From Verrucomicrobiota bacterium (GTDB taxonomy: Bacteria; Verrucomicrobiota; Verrucomicrobiia; Limisphaerales; UBA9464), in assembly GCA_026397675.1 (NCBI GenBank), contig JAPLUH010000535.1, positions 1 to 19,496 of the forward strand: 19,496 nt of DNA. Reading direction: 5' to 3'. Both the position numbers and the translations under genes were made by a program. Below the pieces are notes generated by a model. That model saw only the letters and a list, made by a program, of their open reading frames with translations. It did not search any database and was not told where the DNA came from. Positions 1-7,520 of this stretch are shown here, piece after piece (position 1 is the stretch's first letter; each line of letters opens with the position of its first letter).

Positions 1-733
1 CGAGTTGGCTCAGGGCCTGGAGGGCTGCCGCGCCGAGGAAGAGGGGCCAGAATCCCCCAATGGCTCCGGTGGTAGCGGGCGCAGCAGTTCCGGGGTGGGG
101 CGCGCTGCCGCTCGTTTCGACGCTCCAGGGTCTGATGGCGCGAAAACCCACCGCCATGGCGATGAGCGTTCCGGACAGGGCTCCACCGATCGCTCCTGCG
201 GCACTACTGCCTAGCCAAGAGAGAATTATCGCCACCGAGGCAAACCGGCCCAACCCGTCGGCAATCGACATGGATCCCAGTCCGGCAAAATCTTGTCGCC
301 CTTGGAGGACGCCTCGCTGGAGGGCTGCCAGCAGCGAAGTCAGGATGAGTCCCCAGGTGATCCATAGAGGCAACACCGAGTTGAGTTTCAAGTGGCTCGC
401 CAGAGTGGGGCCACTCGGGATGAGCGCCAGACCGGCCAGTGTCATGACCAGTAAGACGGTGCCTGCGGTACGCTTGAGGTGAGCCCGAGTCGCCTGGATC
501 GCTTCGTGGGTGAGTGCTGTCGCGGTTTGCCGTGCCGTCAGGGTCCAAAGAGCCCCTTGGGCGGCGCCCACGACGTAGAAAATCGCCATCAGGGACTTGA
601 ACTGAAAATAGACCTGAGCCCCGCCAAGCTTCGACACCGAACCATGGACCAGAGCCATGCCAGCCCCGCCCCCCAGGGTGGCCGCAATCATCCAAAGGCT
701 TTGCTTGAGGAAGCGCGATCGGGACTCGCTCAT
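1..733 (-). CDS. Multi-span membrane protein, possible oligosaccharide flippase (partial)
   Basis: The reverse strand is open from an ATG at 733 to the window edge, giving the first 244 residues of a longer protein. It begins MSESRSRFLKQSLWMIAATL and is dominated by hydrophobic stretches near residues 12-30, 42-66, 88-107, 120-140 and 160-198, with short basic loops (for example RAHLKR). There is no cleavable signal peptide. The layout, about two helices per 50 residues with a LQRGVLQGRQDF loop after the fourth or fifth, resembles MOP-superfamily polysaccharide or lipid flippases. That family call is inference and other polytopic transporters remain possible. The start lies 2 nt after the stop of the pseudouridine synthase gene, so the two are probably cotranscribed and translationally coupled. 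There is no Shine-Dalgarno sequence; the start context is GACC-ATG. The C-terminus lies outside the window. Confidence 0.7.
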   Translation of the reverse strand, partial: MSESRSRFLKQSLWMIAATLGGGAGMALVHGSVSKLGGAQVYFQFKSLMAIFYVVGAAQGALWTLTARQTATALTHEAIQATRAHLKRTAGTVLLVMTLAGLALIPSGPTLASHLKLNSVLPLWITWGLILTSLLAALQRGVLQGRQDFAGLGSMSIADGLGRFASVAIILSWLGSSAAGAIGGALSGTLIAMAVGFRAIRPWSVETSGSAPHPGTAAPATTGAIGGFWPLFLGAAALQALSQL

Positions 734-735
734 GG

Positions 736-1728
736 TCAACGCGAGGCTCGGCTGGTTCGTGACGGCGGCGGAGCCTCGGGGATCGGCGCGAGTCGCAGTC
801 GATCGAGACAGGCTGCCATGTCAGAAGGCAGCGGTGCCTCAAAACGAATCTTTTGGCCCGTGCGCGGATGCTGAAAGGCCAGTCGGGCGGCATGGAGCAT
901 TTGACGAGGGGCCTTCCAGTTATGTTCCTGGAAGAACCGTGCGTTGGCCCGCTCTCCGTACACGTCGTCACCGAGCAACGGAAAGCCGAGATGAGTCAGG
1001 TGAACCCGAATTTGGTGGGTTCGGCCGGTATGCAGTTGGCACTCAATCCATGAGGCATCCCTGAGTGACTCAAGGCAGCGGTACTCAGTCCAAGCCTCTC
1101 GTCCTTTACCTGGCGTCGTCACTGCCATCTTTTTGCGTTGGATCAGGTGGCGGATAATTGGGGCCCGGATATCTCCGTTGAGCGGTCGGACCGTGCCGAT
1201 GACCAGCGCTAGATAGGCCTTTTCAACGGTGCGTTCGGCAAATTGCGCCGACAGGTGACCGTGTGCGGCATCTGTTTTGGCCACCACGATACAACCGCTG
1301 GTTCCGAGGTCTAAGCGGTGGACAATGCCCGGCCGTTCGACGCCACCGATGCCGCTCAAGCGGTCTTGGCAATGATAAAGGAGTGCATTGACCAGTGTGC
1401 CGGAGGAATGCCCTGCAGCCGGGTGCACCACCAGGTCGGAGGATTTATTAACCACGAGTAAATCCTCGTCTTCGTGCAGAATGGACAAGGGGATGTTCTC
1501 GGGCAGCACCTCGCTGGGAATGGCTTCTGGCCAGCAAACCTGGATGCGATCACCCACCCGCGGATGGTCGGTGGTCTTCGGGCAAGAGCCGTTTACGAGG
1601 ACGGCACCCTCGGTGATCAGCTGTTGGAAGCGCCCCCGTGACGTTTCCGGGAAACGTTCCGCGAGGTAGCGGTCCAAGCGCAGGCCGGGACGGCTCTCTG
1701 TGATCTCGATATCGATGGGTTCGGGCAT
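736..1728 (-). CDS. rluD: RluA/RluD-family 23S rRNA pseudouridine synthase
   Basis: This 330-residue protein has the standard RluD architecture. An N-terminal S4 RNA-binding domain spans about residues 15-65 (RLDRYLAERFPETSRGRFQQ, then VLVNG). The catalytic domain follows with VVNKSSDLVVHPAAGH near 92-107 and the signature HRLDLGTSG at 137-145, in which Asp140 is the expected nucleophile. Later blocks include the LHTGRTHQIRVHL motif and GDDVYG. The family isomerises specific uridines in large-subunit rRNA in the cytoplasm. RluD itself makes three pseudouridines in helix 69, but paralogues such as RluC cannot be excluded from sequence alone. The last 20 residues are rich in Pro, Arg and Ser and lie beyond the family core. 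The gene reads away from ftsK, and the membrane-protein gene starts 2 nt downstream. The ATG has no Shine-Dalgarno sequence but a CC just upstream. Confidence 0.93.
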   Translation of the reverse strand: MPEPIDIEITESRPGLRLDRYLAERFPETSRGRFQQLITEGAVLVNGSCPKTTDHPRVGDRIQVCWPEAIPSEVLPENIPLSILHEDEDLLVVNKSSDLVVHPAAGHSSGTLVNALLYHCQDRLSGIGGVERPGIVHRLDLGTSGCIVVAKTDAAHGHLSAQFAERTVEKAYLALVIGTVRPLNGDIRAPIIRHLIQRKKMAVTTPGKGREAWTEYRCLESLRDASWIECQLHTGRTHQIRVHLTHLGFPLLGDDVYGERANARFFQEHNWKAPRQMLHAARLAFQHPRTGQKIRFEAPLPSDMAACLDRLRLAPIPEAPPPSRTSRASR

Positions 1729-1769
1729 GGTTCAATCACCGTGGCCTGTCCGGTGGGAGGGAAGATAAT

Positions 1770-1793
1770 CGGTCGGGCATCTGAAGGCGACCG
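1770..1793. repeat. Short inverted repeat between rluD and ftsK
   Basis: The divergent spacer contains a perfect 6-bp inverted repeat, CGGTCG at 1770-1775 and CGACCG at 1788-1793, separated by 12 nt. It could be an operator shared by the divergent promoters or a chance pairing in GC-rich DNA. No convincing -10 or -35 pair is visible around it. Confidence 0.25.
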
Positions 1794-1867
1794 CCAATCC
1801 CGCTCATTCTGTAACCGTGCGGTTCCCCGCTTGCCGTGGCCTCCAGCGGGTCCGTAGATTGGCAGGC

Positions 1868-4675
1868 GTGGCGACCAAAGAGCGGACAGAGGAATCCAGC
1901 AAGGACCGTATCTGGGTCGACAGCCAAGGCTTGTTTCTAATCCTGGTGGCGGTGGTGCTGGCTGCCGCCCTCATTTCCTATGACCGACTGGATCTGGGCG
2001 TTAACACCACCGAGCCCAATACGGCCATCCGGAATTGGATGGGCCGCTTCGGGGCCCACGTGGTCTACAACCTTCATCTAGTCCTGGGTTTCGGTATCTG
2101 GGTGCTCCCAGTGCTTTTGTTGGGATTTGGTTTCGCGTCCTTCATTCCTTCCCTGAATTACCTACGCCGTTGGCGATCGCTGATCGCCTCGGTGGGTCTA
2201 GTGATCGCCTGCGTGGGTGTACTGGATCTTTGTGAGCGTTGGATCCCGGGCATCCAAATTCGCAAGAATAGCGGGCCCAGTCCTGGTGGGATTTTGGGAC
2301 ACCAAATCAACAACGCCTGGGTCGAATATTCGGTAGGGCGTATGGGGGCGGTGGTGACCTACGTGATGGTCTATTTGGCGAGCTTGCTCTTCCTCACCGA
2401 CTACCAGTTGCTGGTTTGGATCCGGCAATTGTGGGTGCGAGTTCCGAAGACTCCTGAGGAAAAGATGGCTGCCGAGGAGGCCTCCATCGAGAAGAAGGCT
2501 AAGGCGTTGGAGAAGAAGGCTCGTGAGTTGACTCAGCAGGTGACCGCCGAGTCGGAGACCGCCTCCGTGGTGGCCAAGCCGGCCCGAGGCAAGGCGGCTG
2601 TGGTTCCTCAGCCGGAAGGTGCTCCGGAACCCTCCGGAGTGGGAGCCGACTTGAAGCCCTTCCCCGAGGTGACCATTCGTGATCTGAGTGTCCCCCAACC
2701 CCGAGAAGTTCGGACCGTCCAGGCCGGCGAAGTGATCAAGGCTGATGAAATCTCTGCAGTGCTCACCCCCGCGGTCGACGATCCGGCTCTAGCAGCAGAA
2801 CCTCGGAAGCCCAAGTCAGTGGCTGAGCGCGTTTTGGGCCGTCCGCCGGGTGCTGAATTAAATGACGAGGAGGGGAGCACTGTTGAATCCGTTGAGTCCG
2901 TCGGGCCTAGAGCCGAACAGACCGATGGCACCGATGCTGAGGATGCTCCTCCCTGGGATCGCCCTGAGGACGCTGCACATCCAGTGGCAGAGGCGCTGCC
3001 GGTGTTCGCTGCTCGTCCACGCGTGGTGATGCAGCCCCGCAAGTCCAAGCCGATCACCGTGGCCAGCGCGCCCATCATTGGAAATTATCGACTGCCTTCG
3101 ATTGACCTACTGAGCCTGCCGGACACCTCCGTCAAACCGACCGAGACCAAGGAGGAACTCATGGCTAATGCTCGGCTGATGGTTCAAACACTGGCCCAGT
3201 TCGGCATCGAGGTCGCACCCGGTGACATCACCAAGGGTCCCACCATTACCCGTTATGAATTGCATCCGGCGCCCGGGGTAAAACTGGAGAAGATCGCAGG
3301 CCTGACCAACAACATCGCCGCGGCCATGAAGGCCGAACGGCTCAATATTCTGGCTCCGATTCCTGGCAAATCCTCGGTGGGTGTCGAGGTTCCCAATGCA
3401 ATCAAGACCAAGGTGATTATGCGGGATCTTCTGGAATCCCCGGAGTGGCAGAACACGAAGGCTCGGATTCCGCTGGCCTTGGGCAAGGATGTCTATGGGC
3501 ATCCGATCATCGCCGACCTAGCTGAGATGCCCCACGTGATGATCGCCGGCAGCACCGGTTCGGGTAAGTCGGTGTGCATCAACACCATCATCGCCTCCTT
3601 GGTGTACCGGTTCAGCCCGGACCAACTCCGCTTCGTGATGATCGATCCGAAGGTGGTGGAATTGCAGCAGTACAACGCGTTGCCGCATCTGGTGGTGCCT
3701 GTGGTGACGGATCCTAAGAAGGTGATCCTTGCCCTGCGATGGGTCGTTAATGAAATGGAGAAGCGCTACCAGATCTTTGCTCGGGTCGGGGTGCGTAATA
3801 TCAAGTCGTTCAATGAGCGGCCGAAAGAAAAACCGCTGCCGCCGAAGGATCCGGAACTGCCGCTGACCACACGCAAGGAGCGCGTCGAACCGGGGGCTGA
3901 TGGGTTTGCGGTCCAAATCGATGAACAGATCGTCGTCCCCCGGGACGAGGACATCGTCATCCCGGAAAAGCTCTCCTACATCGTGGTTATTATCGATGAG
4001 TTGGCGGACCTGATGCTGGTGGCTCCGGCCGATGTCGAGATGGCTATTGCTCGTATTACGCAAATGGCGCGGGCCGCGGGCATTCATTGCATCGTCGCGA
4101 CCCAACGGCCATCGGTGGACGTCATTACTGGTGTCATCAAGGCCAACATCCCGGCGCGTATTGCTTTCCAGGTGGCGGCCAAGGTCGACTCCCGCACCAT
4201 TTTGGATCAGATGGGTGCCGACAAGCTGTTGGGCAAGGGGGATATGCTCTACTTGCCACCCGGATCCGGGCGATTAATCCGGGCTCAAGGGGCCCTGATT
4301 ACCGACGCCGAGATCGAAGCCGTGATGAGTCACATCAGCGTGCAAGGCAAACCGAGCTACGAGCCCGAGATTCATCAGGCCCTGCAGAAGGCTCAGAGTA
4401 GCTTGGGATCTATGACGCTTGATCCCGACGACGAGGGGAGCAGCGAGGATGATGAGCTCCTTCAAAAGTGCATTGAGGTCATCCGTACGGAGAAGAAGGC
4501 GAGTGTTTCCCTGCTTCAGCGGAGGCTCAAATTAGGCTACGGGCGTGCCGCTCGCATGATGGACGAACTGGAGGATCGAGGTGTGGTTGGGCCGGGCAAG
4601 GGGGCCGAACCTCGCGATATTTTGATCGATCTGGACGGGAGTGGTTTCGACGGTGGTGGCCAACGGTTGGTCTGA
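1868..4675 (+). CDS. ftsK: DNA translocase FtsK (FtsK/SpoIIIE family)
   Basis: FtsK is a septum-anchored, ATP-driven hexameric DNA pump that clears and aligns chromosome termini during division. Numbering is from the GTG at 1868 (935 aa). Four membrane helices lie at about 21-38, 67-92, 103-121 and 159-178. A charged helical stretch follows near 198-230, then an acidic Pro/Ala-rich linker to about residue 400. The motor domain carries Walker A GSTGSGKS at 561-568 and Walker B VVIIDELADLM with Asp710. The ATQRPSVDVITG motif follows. The C-terminal 65 residues form the winged-helix gamma domain (LLQRRLKLGYGRAARMMDELEDRGVVG) that reads polar DNA motifs in known homologues. The frame is open to a GTG at 1817, adding 17 arginine-rich residues that do not look like family sequence. 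I prefer 1868, but neither start has a clear Shine-Dalgarno sequence. About 55 charged residues sit between the Walker motifs, within the range of FtsK variants. Confidence 0.96.
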   Translation: MATKERTEESSKDRIWVDSQGLFLILVAVVLAAALISYDRLDLGVNTTEPNTAIRNWMGRFGAHVVYNLHLVLGFGIWVLPVLLLGFGFASFIPSLNYLRRWRSLIASVGLVIACVGVLDLCERWIPGIQIRKNSGPSPGGILGHQINNAWVEYSVGRMGAVVTYVMVYLASLLFLTDYQLLVWIRQLWVRVPKTPEEKMAAEEASIEKKAKALEKKARELTQQVTAESETASVVAKPARGKAAVVPQPEGAPEPSGVGADLKPFPEVTIRDLSVPQPREVRTVQAGEVIKADEISAVLTPAVDDPALAAEPRKPKSVAERVLGRPPGAELNDEEGSTVESVESVGPRAEQTDGTDAEDAPPWDRPEDAAHPVAEALPVFAARPRVVMQPRKSKPITVASAPIIGNYRLPSIDLLSLPDTSVKPTETKEELMANARLMVQTLAQFGIEVAPGDITKGPTITRYELHPAPGVKLEKIAGLTNNIAAAMKAERLNILAPIPGKSSVGVEVPNAIKTKVIMRDLLESPEWQNTKARIPLALGKDVYGHPIIADLAEMPHVMIAGSTGSGKSVCINTIIASLVYRFSPDQLRFVMIDPKVVELQQYNALPHLVVPVVTDPKKVILALRWVVNEMEKRYQIFARVGVRNIKSFNERPKEKPLPPKDPELPLTTRKERVEPGADGFAVQIDEQIVVPRDEDIVIPEKLSYIVVIIDELADLMLVAPADVEMAIARITQMARAAGIHCIVATQRPSVDVITGVIKANIPARIAFQVAAKVDSRTILDQMGADKLLGKGDMLYLPPGSGRLIRAQGALITDAEIEAVMSHISVQGKPSYEPEIHQALQKAQSSLGSMTLDPDDEGSSEDDELLQKCIEVIRTEKKASVSLLQRRLKLGYGRAARMMDELEDRGVVGPGKGAEPRDILIDLDGSGFDGGGQRLV

Positions 4676-4801
4676 AGGGGGCGTTTGGGATTCGGCGGCG
4701 CTGAAACCTCGTTGGTGTGCCACACCGATTGAGAGGGCGCATCTCGCCTTGAGAAAGAAAGAAGTTGGGACTAGAAAGACAGAAACTAGGTCCCCCCGAG
4801 C

Positions 4802-6097
4802 ATGCCCCTCCCACGCCCCTCCTCCTTCAACGAAAACACCCTCAGCATCATCATGGGGGGAGGTCAGGGGACCCGCTTGTTCCCCTTGACCCGGGATCGC
4901 GCCAAGCCGGCTGTGCCTCTGGCGGGCAAGTACCGGCTAGTCGATATTCCCATTTCGAACTGCATCAACAGTGGGCTACGTCGCATCTATTTGCTGACGC
5001 AGTTCAACTCGGCGTCGCTGCACCGGCATGTCTCCCAGAGCTACAAGTTCGATCACTTCGGTGGCGGCTTCGTGGAACTCTTGGCGGCCGAGCAGAGTTT
5101 CTCCAGCACGAGCTGGTATCAGGGAACGGCGGATGCGGTCCGCAAGAATCTTCAGCACTTCAAGAACAACGACTTCGAGTACGCGCTCATTCTCTCGGGT
5201 GATCAGTTGTACCAGATGGACTTCCAGTCGGTCCTGCAGGCTCACATCGAGAACTCGGCTGACCTGACCGTGGCGACCATACCCGTGGCCGCGCGTGAGG
5301 CTTCAGCGCTGGGTATTATGCAGGTCAATCCGGAGAATCGGATCACCCGTTTCGTTGAGAAACCGAAGGATCCCGCGATGTTGGAATCCTTGAAACTCGA
5401 CCGGGCCACGTACCCGAAGTTGGGTATCCGCCGCGATGAAGACCTCTACCTTGCCTCGATGGGTATTTACGTCTTCAACCGAGAGGTGCTCTTGGAGTTG
5501 CTGAACAACAATCACACTGATTTCGGCAAGCACATCATTCCGGGGGCCATCGAGAATCACCGGGTTTATTCCTACATTTTCCAGGGGTACTGGGAGGACA
5601 TCGGAACCATTCGAAGCTTCTTCGAGGCCAGTCTCGACCAGACCAGTGATCGGCCCCAATTTGATTTCTTCAATCCCACGGTTTTTACGCGGCCTCGCTA
5701 CCTGCCAGCCACCCGTATCGAGAGTGCAGCCATCGATCACGCGGTGATCGCCGACGGATGCACCATCGATCATGCTCAGTTGCGCCACGCCGTCGTGGGT
5801 ATTCGCTCCGTTCTCGCAGCGGGGAGCTCCTTGAATCGAGTGGTGATGATGGGGGCCGACTACTACGACGACACCGAGAAGCGCAATCGCCCTGAAAATC
5901 AGGGGATCCCCATTGGTGTGGGCCGTGGAACGCGGATCGACAACGCGATCATCGACAAAAATGCCCGCATCGGCCGCAACTGCATCCTGTCTCCGGAAGG
6001 CAAGCCTGCCGATGTGGATCATCCTCTTTATTACATTCGGGACGGTGTCTTGGTCATCCCCAAAGGGGCGGTCGTTCCGGACAAGACGATCATCTAG
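4802..6097 (+). CDS. glgC: Glucose-1-phosphate adenylyltransferase (ADP-glucose pyrophosphorylase)
   Basis: GlgC makes ADP-glucose from ATP and glucose-1-phosphate, the committed step of bacterial glycogen synthesis. The 431 residues match the family length. The N-terminal nucleotidyltransferase domain shows GGGQGTRLFPLT at 19-30, KPAVPLAGKYRLVDIPISNC at 35-54, WYQGTADAVRKN, the LILSGDQLYQMD block, FVEKP and YWEDIGTI. The C-terminal part is a left-handed beta-helix (IDHAVIADGCTIDHAQLRHAVVGIRS) ending LVIPKGAVVPDKTII, a normal family C-terminus. The sequence resembles the cyanobacterial and plant-like branch more than the enterobacterial one. Most members are allosterically controlled by sugar phosphates or phosphate; which effector applies here cannot be read. 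It starts 126 nt after ftsK with no Shine-Dalgarno sequence. Its TAG stop is only 3 nt before the rpsP start in the same frame, an unusual junction. Confidence 0.95.
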   Translation: MPLPRPSSFNENTLSIIMGGGQGTRLFPLTRDRAKPAVPLAGKYRLVDIPISNCINSGLRRIYLLTQFNSASLHRHVSQSYKFDHFGGGFVELLAAEQSFSSTSWYQGTADAVRKNLQHFKNNDFEYALILSGDQLYQMDFQSVLQAHIENSADLTVATIPVAAREASALGIMQVNPENRITRFVEKPKDPAMLESLKLDRATYPKLGIRRDEDLYLASMGIYVFNREVLLELLNNNHTDFGKHIIPGAIENHRVYSYIFQGYWEDIGTIRSFFEASLDQTSDRPQFDFFNPTVFTRPRYLPATRIESAAIDHAVIADGCTIDHAQLRHAVVGIRSVLAAGSSLNRVVMMGADYYDDTEKRNRPENQGIPIGVGRGTRIDNAIIDKNARIGRNCILSPEGKPADVDHPLYYIRDGVLVIPKGAVVPDKTII

Positions 6098-6117
6098 CCG
6101 GTGTCATCGAGTCGGTG
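6090..6117. repeat. 14-bp imperfect tandem duplication at the glgC-rpsP junction
   Basis: TCATCTAGCCGGTG at 6090-6103 is followed directly by TCATCGAGTCGGTG at 6104-6117, matching at 12 of 14 positions. A further partial copy (TCCGGTG) is at 6118-6124. The first copy contains the glgC TAG stop and the rpsP GTG start. A 14-bp unit is not a multiple of three, so gain or loss of a copy changes which upstream frame joins rpsP. Confidence 0.8.
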
Positions 6118-6340
6118 TCCGGTGTACCGGATCGTGGTGGCTAATGGACGCAGTCCTCGGGACGGCAGGTTCATCGAAGAGATCGGCACCTACAATCCTA
6201 AGACTAAGGGTAACAACTACACCTTGGACTTGGATCGCGCCCAGTATTGGATGGGTGTTGGTGCTCAGCCCAGCGAGACGGTGGCTTCTTTTATCAAGAA
6301 GTCCGTCAAGGTGGCTGCTGTTGCTGCTATTGCTGCCTGA
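6101..6340 (+). CDS. rpsP: 30S ribosomal protein bS16, N-terminally short
   Basis: bS16 is a primary binder of 16S rRNA in 30S assembly. The core is unmistakable: [21 protein letters not shown], then [21 protein letters not shown] and [15 protein letters not shown]. Normal bS16 begins roughly MVKIRLxRxGxKxxPxYRIVV, whereas this frame begins [13 protein letters not shown] and so lacks about 10 residues of the first beta-strand. It cannot be extended, because the glgC TAG lies in the same frame two codons upstream of the GTG at 6101. The tail [10 protein letters not shown] is alanine-rich and encoded by a GCTGCTxTT repeat. The total of 79 aa therefore hides the N-terminal loss. With only 3 nt after glgC, translation probably depends on coupling to it. 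Either the protein tolerates the loss, another rpsP copy exists, or the 5' end is mutated or misassembled. Confidence 0.85.
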   Translation: MSSSRCPVYRIVVANGRSPRDGRFIEEIGTYNPKTKGNNYTLDLDRAQYWMGVGAQPSETVASFIKKSVKVAAVAAIAA

Positions 6341-6347
6341 GTCTTTC

Positions 6348-6368
6348 CATCGCTGACACGTTGTCGCT
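6348..6368 (+). repeat. Leader motif copy 1 (upstream of khpA)
   Basis: CATCGCTG at 6348-6355, 5 nt, then TTGTCGCT at 6361-6368, which abuts the khpA ATG. The same two blocks recur 6 nt apart at 6674-6695 ahead of trmD. The function is unknown. Confidence 0.5.
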
Positions 6369-6605
6369 ATGCAGGCCTTCCTCGAGTTTGTGGTGAAGGA
6401 GTTGGTGGATGAACCGGAAGCGGTCTCCGTGACTCCTGCCGAACGAGGTGGCCTCACAGTGTACGAGGTGCGTGTGGCTCGCCAAGACGCCGGAAAAATC
6501 ATCGGTCGTCGCGGCGGTACCATCCAAGCCATTCGGTCCGTGCTCCAAGTGGGCGCGGCCAAGGCGGGGCGGCGCTGCACAGTCGATCTGGTTGAGGACG
6601 AATAG
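6369..6605 (+). CDS. khpA: KhpA-type KH-domain RNA-binding protein
   Basis: This 78-residue protein is essentially a single KH domain of the KhpA (YlqC) family. The RNA-binding GxxG loop is in GKIIGRRGGTIQAIR at about 42-56, preceded by the helix-turn of LEFVVKELVDEPEAV. In other bacteria KhpA partners KhpB/EloR and influences cell division, envelope growth and sRNA or mRNA stability. Its usual location next to rpsP and trmD is conserved here, which supports the call. It begins 28 nt after rpsP. The ATG has no Shine-Dalgarno sequence and is directly preceded by a short motif that recurs before trmD. The length is normal and the domain is intact. Confidence 0.92.
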   Translation: MQAFLEFVVKELVDEPEAVSVTPAERGGLTVYEVRVARQDAGKIIGRRGGTIQAIRSVLQVGAAKAGRRCTVDLVEDE

Positions 6606-6673
6606 CTCCGAGGCCTCTTTGCAGGGGCTCATGTTTTTTGGAGGGCTTCTCAGGGTCTTTCACCGTCTTCTGT

Positions 6674-6695
6674 CATCGCTGTCTGTATTGTCGCT
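6674..6695 (+). repeat. Leader motif copy 2 (upstream of trmD)
   Basis: CATCGCTG at 6674-6681 and TTGTCGCT at 6688-6695 repeat the blocks seen just before khpA. The surrounding 6661-6720 is loosely periodic at 15 nt, with TCGCTGTCT at 6676-6684 and again at 6691-6699. It occupies the 140-nt khpA-trmD spacer where rimM is often found in other genomes. Confidence 0.5.
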
Positions 6696-6745
6696 GTCTA
6701 TAGCATCGCCTTCTCTGGCTTCAACCAACTCTGGTAGAGTGCCCC

Positions 6746-7441
6746 ATGAAGGTTGATATCTTGACCCTATTTCCGGAGATGTTCTCAGGTCCTTTGGACG
6801 AGAGCATTGTGGGGAGGGCTCGGAAGACGGGGATTTTGGACCTCAAGATCCATTTTCTTCGCGACTGGGCTCATGACCGGCATAAAACAGTCGATGACCG
6901 ACCCTTCGGCGGCGGACCAGGAATGGTTCTCAAGCCGGATCCGATCTTTGAAGCAGTGGAGTCCCTTCGGGGGCCAGAGACGCGAGTCATCCTCACCGCT
7001 CCCGGTGGGCGTCCATTCAACCAGGCAGTGGCTGGTGAACTAGCGGCCCTGAATCATGTGATTTTGATTTGCGGGAGCTACGAGGGGTTCGACGAGCGAA
7101 TCAGAGAGCATTTGGCCGACGATGCCTTGAGCATTGGGGACTATGTCCTCACCAATGGCGCATTGCCGGCGATGGTCATTGTAGACACCGTGACTCGCCT
7201 GTTGCCAGGGGCCCTTGGGGACGCGATGAGCGCTTCTGAAGAATCTCATGGTGACGGATTACTGGAATACCCTCACTATACCAGACCTGCGGATTTCCGC
7301 GGGTGGACGGTCCCCGAGGTGCTCATGTCCGGGAACCACTCCGAAATCGCCCGGTGGAGACAAATGGAATCTATGAGACGGACGGCTGAGCATCGACCGG
7401 ATTTGTGGGAAAAGTACCGCTGGCGAAAACCGGGCAAATAG
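6746..7441 (+). CDS. trmD: tRNA (guanine37-N1)-methyltransferase TrmD
   Basis: TrmD transfers a methyl group from S-adenosylmethionine to N1 of G37 in tRNAs reading CNN and some other codons, preventing +1 frameshifting. The 231 residues match the family. Visible motifs are the N-terminus MKVDILTLFPEMF, then DDRPFGGGPGMVLKPDPIF, and the trefoil-knot cofactor pocket made by LTAPGGRPFNQ, ICGSYEGFDERI and IGDYVLTNGALPAMVIVDTV. The substrate-binding LLEYPHYTRPADFRGWTVPEVLMSGNH follows. It is expected to act as a homodimer. The ATG lies 140 nt after khpA, has no Shine-Dalgarno sequence and follows a CCCC run. The operon order khpA-trmD-rplS is normal apart from the absent rimM. Confidence 0.96.
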   Translation: MKVDILTLFPEMFSGPLDESIVGRARKTGILDLKIHFLRDWAHDRHKTVDDRPFGGGPGMVLKPDPIFEAVESLRGPETRVILTAPGGRPFNQAVAGELAALNHVILICGSYEGFDERIREHLADDALSIGDYVLTNGALPAMVIVDTVTRLLPGALGDAMSASEESHGDGLLEYPHYTRPADFRGWTVPEVLMSGNHSEIARWRQMESMRRTAEHRPDLWEKYRWRKPGK

Positions 7442-7492
7442 CCCAACTTAATGCGGTTCGAGTTTGGTTCGGATTTCGATAAAGATCGGGCT

Positions 7493-7520
7493 GGCACTGC
7501 TTCGGCACTGGGCCGGCACT
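7493..7520 (+). repeat. Three tandem GGCACTG heptamers in the rplS leader
   Basis: GGCACTG occurs at 7493-7499, 7504-7510 and 7514-7520, spaced 11 and 10 nt apart (about one helical turn), in the trmD-rplS spacer. It could be a protein-binding array or part of a structured leader RNA. It could also be chance. The rest of the spacer (7521-7640) is distinctly AT-rich with T-runs at 7565-7570 and 7581-7586, and GAGGATT is repeated at 7572 and 7595. Confidence 0.4.

Noticed and set aside
204..971. Minus-strand frame of 255 codons overlapping the membrane-protein gene and rluD.
   Set aside because: It is a shadow frame, rich in Arg, Pro, His and Ser, in conflict with two better-supported genes.
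4676..4801. Possible terminator between ftsK and glgC.
   Set aside because: Only a 4-bp GGCG/CGCC pairing is visible near 4737-4750, with no T-tract, so nothing convincing is present.
5913..6356. Frame of 147 codons overlapping the end of glgC and all of rpsP.
   Set aside because: It is out of phase with both recognised proteins. I considered it as the source of a bS16 N-terminus, but it only fits if one 14-bp repeat is removed.
6606..6737. Open frame of 43 codons after the khpA stop, in the same frame, predicting a hydrophobic segment (VIAVCIVAVYSIAFSG).
   Set aside because: It has no ATG, GTG or TTG codon, and stop-codon readthrough of khpA has no support. It is more simply a repeat-rich spacer.
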